DNA of 21,111 nucleotides from a virus. A program made the position numbers and the translations under genes. Every line of letters starts with the position of its first letter. Positions within the stretch are counted from its first letter, which is position 1. Of this stretch, positions 15,638 through 21,111 are shown one piece after another. The stretch lies in IMG/VR virus record IMGVR_UViG_3300030090_002235, positions 1-21,111 of that record; one strand, given 5' to 3'. Under the pieces are notes generated by a model that had not been told where the DNA came from, searched no databases, and saw only the letters and a list, made by a program, of their open reading frames with translations.

Positions 15638-18600
15638 ATGGAAGAAACAATATCTCAAGGTGAAAAAGAAGAAAATATAGAAACACAAAAAACTGGTGTA
15701 GGAGTTTTTACAACTACCGATACAACAGGTGATTTTTCTATGTTTGGGCCGCCTAAAGGTGCAATTACAAAAGTGAAGAAAACTTTTGAACCTGATATTA
15801 TACCCGGATCTTCAAGTGTAGTCTCACGAGAAGTTTTTACAGATTTATCTAAAGTAAGTAACTTACCCAACATACAAGATATATTAAACACAGATAATCC
15901 TGAATTTGCATCAGAAATAGAAAACATGTATGGTTTTAGAGATGGCACAGGACAAGTTATACCTATGTCTCCGGGAATAAAATCTAAAGACAGAGTTAGA
16001 ATAATGAACTTAGGTGGTGCTACTCATTTTGTTTTTAAAGGAGAAGGCTACACTGACGAAAATCCTGTGTTTGAAGATGCAAAAATTCCTTATGATAGAG
16101 CTATAGCAAAACTTATAAAAGAACCTGAAGATTACGTTCCACCGTCAGAACAAGCCATAGCTTTGAAAACTATGGGTTCACCTTTTAGTAAAGTTTACGA
16201 TGCAAGAGATTTAGAATTTATGAAAGAAAGAAAGGATCAAGGTAGATTTCCATCGTGGATGCCTTTCATTGGTGGTAATAAAATAGGTGTCACATTAGAC
16301 TCTGCTCTTGGAACTAATTATGATTCTGTTGGAAGTCAAATACATTTAGCAAAATCATATAACAAAATACTTATAAAAGCAGGTTTAAACGAAAGACAAA
16401 GATACGGCATAATCAAAGAACGTCTATCCAACAAATTTAAAGATTTGTACAATATCATGGGGTATGGAAGGAGAGGATTACGCTATGGTATAGAAGCACC
16501 TGTGTTTTTATTAGCAGAAACATACGATCTTTTAACAGACAAACTTAACAGTCAGACAGGCTTTGATCCTACTATCCCCGGAACACAAAATTTTAAAGAT
16601 AGCGTTAGTCGTACAAATTTTTATGATATGATATTACCGATGCAAGCTAACATTATACAAGACGGTTTTGCAGCTCAAAATATAAATATAGACTTGGGAA
16701 CTGCTGAATTACTTGCATCCATGTTCACTTCAACACCTGCAAGACTAGCCGCAGTGGCTGCAGAGATTGGAATACCAAGTCGTATAGCACAAGAAATTAC
16801 GACAAGATTGGGAAAAAAAGAATTAAAAAAATACAAGGCTTATCGTGAAAAGAAAATTATTGATCAACCATTAGATAAATTTGGTAGAAGAACTTTACCT
16901 GAAGATTTTGACAAAAAATTAATTGACGAATATGCTGAATATAGACGTAAAGCTTTACCAATTCTTAGCAAAGTGCCTGCAGGAGACATACCTATTTTAG
17001 GAGTAGTGTACAGTAAAATAAATTCATTATTTACAGGTCCTAAATTAGTTCATGGTTTACAGATAGAAGAAGCAGGTAGAGCTTTAAGTGACAACAGTGC
17101 TGTCAAAAGTAAATTACAAACTTTGGAAACTTTACAAGTGCAAAGAGAAAAATTTGTAGATAGCTTTGAGGGCAAAGTAATTGATTTTAATGGAAACAAA
17201 AGATTAGAATTACTTGATAAACAAATAGAAATGGCAAATGATGATTTAAGATATGAAATAGCCACTGCCAATGTTCCTCAATTTATAAAAGATATAGCTA
17301 AACAAAATAGATCTATGGTAATTGGATCTGCGAGTATGGGTCAGCTTGCTCAAGAGGGAGCAGGAGACACACAAGTTTTTGAGATGTTAGGATTGTTTAG
17401 TGGTCTTGTTTATGCTATGGGTACAAATCAAAGAACACTTATATCTAGAATAAGAACATTAAATCAACTCATAATTGGTGGCAAAAAAAGCACTCAAAAT
17501 TTTACTGAGGAGTTAGCCAAAAGAGTAAATACGTTTAGTCCAGAGTTTGGAGAAATCTTAGCTACAAGAATAAAATATATTGACGAATTACAACAAGATT
17601 TAAAAAACTCGAACGTTCCTGACGATGTTCTTAAAAACAGTTTTGCAACGATGTCTAATTTAGCTATACTTCAAACAATAGAAGAGACTGCAAGAACAGA
17701 TATAAGTCAAAAAAATGTTGCAAAATTTGGTCAAATAATTGAGGATTTTCAAGAAATATCTACATTAAAAAGACAGTTATTGAGTGAATTAAAGCAAGCC
17801 ACTATTAGAATTGCAGATATAAGATCAGCCGATGAGCTTAGTGATAATACCATACTAGATAGATTTGATAGAACAGTAAACATAGCTTATGACTACGCAG
17901 AAAAGCGTGCTGCTAATTTAGAAAGAGATATAAGATTATTACAGGAAGCTGATAAAGCAAAAATAGAAAGCATAATAAAAGGAACAGTCGGTAAGTTTGA
18001 TGACGGCCCACAAGACGGAGAGGATATTAGCACTATATTAGCTAGAAACTATAAGTACGGTTATTCTCAAACTGAATTTCCCTCTGAAGCAAAAATAAAA
18101 CAACACAATATTGAGATACATAACACTGCCATGAAAGCAGTTGAAGATAAATCAAAGTCTTTGCGAAGAAAACATTTGTTAAATAAAGCAAAAAAGATGG
18201 TTAAAAGCAGTAAGGACATGCCTGAGTATAGAAACTCTGATGATTTATTTTTTGCATACGGAGAGAACAAAAGAAATTTTGAAAATGCAAATGTGAGTGC
18301 CATATACACACAATTAGATAAAGGGAAGTTTGTAGATGCAGATGGTAAATTAGTAGGAGAAGGTGCAAAAGTTGAAGGTATGGATTTACTGGAAACAATG
18401 TTGAAAGCCATCCCTAAAAACGACACAGAAATATATAAAGCAATAAGTGGTGGAACTATGGGTAGTTCTAAACAAAACATGATATTTAGAGGTTTAGGAC
18501 AAGCTGCAGACACAACCATAAACAACATATTTGAAAAACTTCCTGCAAACTCAGGGTTTAAAGATGCAAATGAGTTTGTTGAATCTATCTTGTTATCTGC

Positions 18601-20365
18601 ACCTGATGTAGGTGATTTTAGTTACTTACCAAAAAATTTACAAGCAGTATATGCAATATACAAACAAGGTGGAATTAATAATGTTAAAATTGACTCCTTA
18701 CCCATAAATTTTGATCAGCTTAAAGAAATGAAATCAAGTTTTTCAAGGTTACAAAATCAATATGAAACATCAAATCCACAAGTATCTTATCAATTTCAAC
18801 AGCTTAGATCAACAGCTACACGTAAGTTTGAAGAGTTTCAAGTAAATTTTGGTGATCCTAAAAATAGTAGAATGGTTGGAGATTTATTTATATTAGGTGA
18901 AAACGGAGAAAGAATAACTGTTGCAAGAAAATTAGCTGATGCTGATGCAGCACATCAAGTTTACATGAATAGATATTTTGATAATACAACGAATTTTAAT
19001 TATTTTTTTAAAAACAGAAATAAAACAACTCCTACTAACTTAGATCCAACAGGCGTATCTGTTGAACAAAAACCAAGTTTTGTTGAGGATATAGACAAAA
19101 TTGCTAACATGGATAGCAATCAGCTACTTAAATTTAAATCTGACTTCTTAAAAAGATTTGGAAATTTTAAAGATGAGACACCGATTGGTTCACCCAAAAA
19201 TGTTCAAAGAAAAGGCACTTACTTTATAAATGTTGATTCTGACGATGGGAAAGCATTAAAGTCTATTTTAGAATTAAAATTAGCAGAATATATAACAGAT
19301 GCTGCTGAAAAAGGAGTTGCAGGAAGAACTGAATATACAAAAAAACTTTTAAAAATACAACAAGCTTATACTGGTTTGGACAAAACTGGTAAAGAGGTTT
19401 CTTTAATAGATGTTAATAAAATAGAAAAAGATCTTTTTAATTACTCCCCTGCGAGTGTTGGAACTTTTATATATGAAAAAGGTGAAAAGAGATTAAAAGA
19501 TTCTTTAACTGCTTTATCTAAACAAAACCTTGTTCCATTAACAGATACGTACAGAGACTACAAACAAGTAGAAAGAAATTTAAGAAGTGTTTTACCTGCT
19601 AGACTGAAAGAAGGACAGACACTTATAGAAGTAGCAACTGCTAATCCCACGCAATTTAAACTTACAAAAAAGGGAATACTAACTTCATTTGGTGGTAAGT
19701 ACGATGAAAAAAAATTGGATAAACTTATAACCGAAGTTTTTATGGAAGATTTGTTGCAAAAAACTTTTAAAGCAACTGGTAAATCTGAGGTTGCAGGATC
19801 TGGCAAAGGAATGTTTACTGAAGTAGACATGGATGTTGATAAGTTAAAACAAATAATTGGTTTTAATGACACTCAAAGAAATGCTATGGTTAGAGAAATC
19901 ATAGGTGAAGAGAGAATGGATACTCTTAACTCTATGGTAAAATGGATGTCTGAATCTTATGACATTGAAAAAATAAGATCTAATATAACAGGAGTGCCAA
20001 GAAATTTTTCTGTAGAAAGTTACATAAGTAGATTCTACTCCGTTAACAGAGGTGTTATATCTGCACGATATGTTGGAACTGAAGCTGTATTACAGCAGTT
20101 TAGATTAAAAGGTCATAAGCTATTTAAAACGATCATAGAAGATCCAGAAGTAGGGCAGTTGTTTCTTGAGATAGTAAAGACAGGTCAACCTTTATCTAGA
20201 GAAAAAGAAATACAATTCTTTAACGCTTTAGTATCTAACTTAAACAAAATAAATACGTACGCAAGCACAGAAAATCCTGAACAAACTGTTGTTATTAACG
20301 ATAATTACAAAGCTAAATTTACAGAGTACGACATAGCAAATCAAACCATAGATCCATTAAAATAA
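15638..20365 (+). CDS. Giant putative internal virion (DNA-ejection) protein
   Basis: At 1575 residues this is the largest gene of the window. The N-terminal 50 residues are low-complexity and acidic. Mixed segments then lead to GRRGLRYGIEAPVFLLAETY (about 277-296) and an alanine-rich region LGTAELLASMFTSTPARLAA (about 355). Long coiled-coil stretches occur at about 480-560 and 690-790, and a hydrophobic patch with GSASMGQLAQEGAGDTQVFE and MLGLFSGLVYAMG lies near 564-597. The C-terminal half is helical with many Lys/Asn. No transglycosylase, protease or polymerase motif could be recognised. Size, helical nature and place at the end of the structural series fit the largest ejection protein (T7 gp16-like role: spanning the inner membrane during DNA entry). 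This is inferred. A tape-measure role is less likely without tail-sheath or tube genes nearby. Ribosome site AAAGGTG about 5 bases before the ATG. Confidence 0.6.
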   Translation: MEETISQGEKEENIETQKTGVGVFTTTDTTGDFSMFGPPKGAITKVKKTFEPDIIPGSSSVVSREVFTDLSKVSNLPNIQDILNTDNPEFASEIENMYGFRDGTGQVIPMSPGIKSKDRVRIMNLGGATHFVFKGEGYTDENPVFEDAKIPYDRAIAKLIKEPEDYVPPSEQAIALKTMGSPFSKVYDARDLEFMKERKDQGRFPSWMPFIGGNKIGVTLDSALGTNYDSVGSQIHLAKSYNKILIKAGLNERQRYGIIKERLSNKFKDLYNIMGYGRRGLRYGIEAPVFLLAETYDLLTDKLNSQTGFDPTIPGTQNFKDSVSRTNFYDMILPMQANIIQDGFAAQNINIDLGTAELLASMFTSTPARLAAVAAEIGIPSRIAQEITTRLGKKELKKYKAYREKKIIDQPLDKFGRRTLPEDFDKKLIDEYAEYRRKALPILSKVPAGDIPILGVVYSKINSLFTGPKLVHGLQIEEAGRALSDNSAVKSKLQTLETLQVQREKFVDSFEGKVIDFNGNKRLELLDKQIEMANDDLRYEIATANVPQFIKDIAKQNRSMVIGSASMGQLAQEGAGDTQVFEMLGLFSGLVYAMGTNQRTLISRIRTLNQLIIGGKKSTQNFTEELAKRVNTFSPEFGEILATRIKYIDELQQDLKNSNVPDDVLKNSFATMSNLAILQTIEETARTDISQKNVAKFGQIIEDFQEISTLKRQLLSELKQATIRIADIRSADELSDNTILDRFDRTVNIAYDYAEKRAANLERDIRLLQEADKAKIESIIKGTVGKFDDGPQDGEDISTILARNYKYGYSQTEFPSEAKIKQHNIEIHNTAMKAVEDKSKSLRRKHLLNKAKKMVKSSKDMPEYRNSDDLFFAYGENKRNFENANVSAIYTQLDKGKFVDADGKLVGEGAKVEGMDLLETMLKAIPKNDTEIYKAISGGTMGSSKQNMIFRGLGQAADTTINNIFEKLPANSGFKDANEFVESILLSAPDVGDFSYLPKNLQAVYAIYKQGGINNVKIDSLPINFDQLKEMKSSFSRLQNQYETSNPQVSYQFQQLRSTATRKFEEFQVNFGDPKNSRMVGDLFILGENGERITVARKLADADAAHQVYMNRYFDNTTNFNYFFKNRNKTTPTNLDPTGVSVEQKPSFVEDIDKIANMDSNQLLKFKSDFLKRFGNFKDETPIGSPKNVQRKGTYFINVDSDDGKALKSILELKLAEYITDAAEKGVAGRTEYTKKLLKIQQAYTGLDKTGKEVSLIDVNKIEKDLFNYSPASVGTFIYEKGEKRLKDSLTALSKQNLVPLTDTYRDYKQVERNLRSVLPARLKEGQTLIEVATANPTQFKLTKKGILTSFGGKYDEKKLDKLITEVFMEDLLQKTFKATGKSEVAGSGKGMFTEVDMDVDKLKQIIGFNDTQRNAMVREIIGEERMDTLNSMVKWMSESYDIEKIRSNITGVPRNFSVESYISRFYSVNRGVISARYVGTEAVLQQFRLKGHKLFKTIIEDPEVGQLFLEIVKTGQPLSREKEIQFFNALVSNLNKINTYASTENPEQTVVINDNYKAKFTEYDIANQTIDPLK

Positions 20366-20369
20366 GGAG
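20364..20369 (+). promoter_or_regulatory. Strong ribosome binding site for the 103-aa protein
   Basis: AAGGAG overlaps the stop codon of the giant gene and lies 6 bases before the ATG at 20376. It suggests high, independent translation of this last late gene. Confidence 0.7.
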
Positions 20370-20375
20370 AAATTA

Positions 20376-20687
20376 ATGAAACCCAAAGATAAAGAATTAG
20401 CTGCAATGTATGGTGACCCTAATAAAATAACAAAGGGTGATATAATTACTGCGGCCAAGAAAAAAAGTGGTAAAAAAGAATACAATAACGGACAACGTAA
20501 ATCTGCTATGTATGGTGGTTCAATTAGAAAACCTATGATGATGGGTGGACTTGCCGAAGAAAACAGAACTAAAGGATCAGCTTCCCCAAAACAAATGGAT
20601 GTAATGAGTGGAATGACTCAACAAAAGAAATTTGGTATGGGTTACAATCTTGGTGGTGCTATTAAGAAGTTTGAAGGCAGAAAATAA
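20376..20687 (+). CDS. Small Lys/Met/Gly-rich protein, function unknown
   Basis: The protein has 103 residues and is strongly basic: MKPKDKELAAMYGDPNKITK, KKKSGKKEYNNGQRKSAMYG, RKPMMMGGLAEENRTKG and the end KKFGMGYNLGGAIKKFEGRK. Two 'AMYGxx' boxes are present. Met/Gly-rich short proteins with 'RKPMMxGG' stretches occur in many marine phage late regions, from memory, and are unassigned. The composition suggests a disordered peptide that could bind nucleic acid or fill the head. It has the best Shine-Dalgarno of the series and is the last plus-strand gene, ending 3 bases from the opposing gene. Confidence 0.65.
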   Translation: MKPKDKELAAMYGDPNKITKGDIITAAKKKSGKKEYNNGQRKSAMYGGSIRKPMMMGGLAEENRTKGSASPKQMDVMSGMTQQKKFGMGYNLGGAIKKFEGRK

Positions 20688-20690
20688 ACT

Positions 20691-20912
20691 TTAAATATAA
20701 TTTCGTGATCCACTCATTATATCATCACCACATTTCCTAAGATAACGAAGCAGTGATGCAACTTGACTTGTGCCACTGTACATAGGCAAACCAGTATTCA
20801 ACTCTCGTTCGAGATCGTCAGGTTTGACTGCTTCGTAATTCATCTCAACATTCCCCTCTTTATTTAAATATACTTCCAACAAAAATAATTTTGCTCTAGT
20901 TTTTGATTTCAT
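20691..20912 (-). CDS. Small minus-strand hypothetical protein
   Basis: The protein has 73 residues: basic N-terminus MKSKTRAKLFLLEVYLNKEG, then NYEAVKPDDLERELNTGLPM and a C-terminal helix SQVASLLRYLRKCGDDIMSG. Not recognised. It starts inside the end of the upstream minus gene (17-base overlap), which implies an operon reading leftward from outside the window. The ribosome site is weak. Orientation opposite to the structural genes suggests an early or middle gene. The small, charged, helical make-up is usual for early phage proteins. Confidence 0.6.
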   Translation of the reverse strand: MKSKTRAKLFLLEVYLNKEGNVEMNYEAVKPDDLERELNTGLPMYSGTSQVASLLRYLRKCGDDIMSGSRNYI

Positions 20913-21111
20913 GGCAAGGACTCAACTTATCTATGCGTAGATTGTAGCAATCGGCTTTGAATGTATAGCCGTTATCTAAATCGACATCCCCTTTTCTATA
21001 CAGAGTGGCTTCTTTGTAAAAGTTGTGCTTGGATATGCCACCAAGAATCCAAGCCTTTGTTAAATCTGTAAGTATGCGAACAAACACATACGCATCACAA
21101 TCTTGTTTAGT
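20896..21111 (-). CDS. C-terminal part of a minus-strand gene (5' end outside the window)
   Basis: The frame is open to the window edge: 71 residues read TKQDCDAYVFVRILTDLTKA, then WILGGISKHNFYKEATLYRK, GDVDLDNGYTFKADCYNLRI and the end DKLSPCHEIKN, stop TAG at 20896-20898. A GTG at 21085-21087 is an internal codon rather than a convincing start, because the preceding in-frame residues (DCDAYVF) continue the first strand. The pattern 'DxYVFVRIL...AWILGxISK...F...KGDxDxxNGxxFKADCYNLxI' is familiar to me from hypothetical phage proteins, possibly of nuclease type, but I cannot name the family. The gene overlaps its downstream neighbour by 17 bases. Confidence 0.65.
   Translation of the reverse strand, partial: TKQDCDAYVFVRILTDLTKAWILGGISKHNFYKEATLYRKGDVDLDNGYTFKADCYNLRIDKLSPCHEIKN

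Noticed and set aside
18067-18528. Minus-strand open frame of 153 codons
   Set aside because: Antisense to the 1575-aa gene, rich in Phe/Ser/Leu as expected from reversed Lys/Glu codons. No independent support.
15638-20365. Tape-measure protein of a long-tailed phage
   Set aside because: Length and coiled coils would allow it, but no tail tube, sheath or assembly-chaperone genes are present, and the gene lies after the fibres in a short-tail gene order.
20688-20760. Possible bidirectional terminator at the convergent junction
   Set aside because: I could not find a convincing GC-rich inverted repeat followed by T on either strand. The region is simply AT-rich and coding on the minus strand.

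Overview
The window is the late structural region of a tailed bacteriophage, most likely an AT-rich marine phage. The composition is clearly AT-rich by eye (I did not count it). The tail-fibre style also points this way: 'YHDGSNSYI', 'RLRVDSSGKVGIGTSSP' and 'LLDGVT' beads, MxYxG starts and S74 chaperone tails are what I associate with uncultured marine, SAR11-type and cyanobacterial phages. An adaptor gene next to a nozzle-like gene, followed by very large internal-type proteins, suggests a podovirus-like virion. The host cannot be read from the sequence. No tRNA, integrase, CRISPR array, insertion sequence or metabolic gene is visible.

Layout. At 1-33 is the last codons of an upstream gene. 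At 26-290 lies a small protein-like reading frame without a normal start, apparently split next to a run of ten A. Then follows an uninterrupted plus-strand series of 14 genes from 217 to 20687 with almost no intergenic DNA: head-tail adaptor (217-903), nozzle-like protein (903-2666), a repeat-rich fibre (2666-4663), a small beta-type protein (4681-5022), two fibres (5022-6224 with an S74 chaperone; 6224-8176 with a different C-terminal domain), a small DUF7936-like protein (8178-8489), a third long fibre with S74 (8489-9760), a small membrane/coiled-coil protein (9762-9998), and then a block of helical, probably internal virion proteins (446, 170, 184, 1067 and 1575 aa) closed by a small Met/Gly/Lys-rich protein (20376-20687). 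At 20691 the orientation flips: two minus-strand genes, one running out of the window, converge on the late series with only 3 bases between the stop codons.

How the genes fit together. Adaptor and nozzle would build the short tail below the portal. The fibre genes would supply host-binding appendages, two of them trimerised and matured by self-cleaving S74 domains. The last block would be proteins packed in the head and ejected with DNA, by analogy of size and order with T7 gp14-gp15-gp16. Six junctions use the overlapping stop/start TAATG, which points to translational coupling along one long late transcript. Capsid, portal and terminase genes are not in the window and presumably lie upstream. 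I see no clearly new biological system. The most interesting points are the broken small frame at the left end, the fibre cassette with two alternative C-terminal maturation domains, and the size-graded set of putative ejection proteins.
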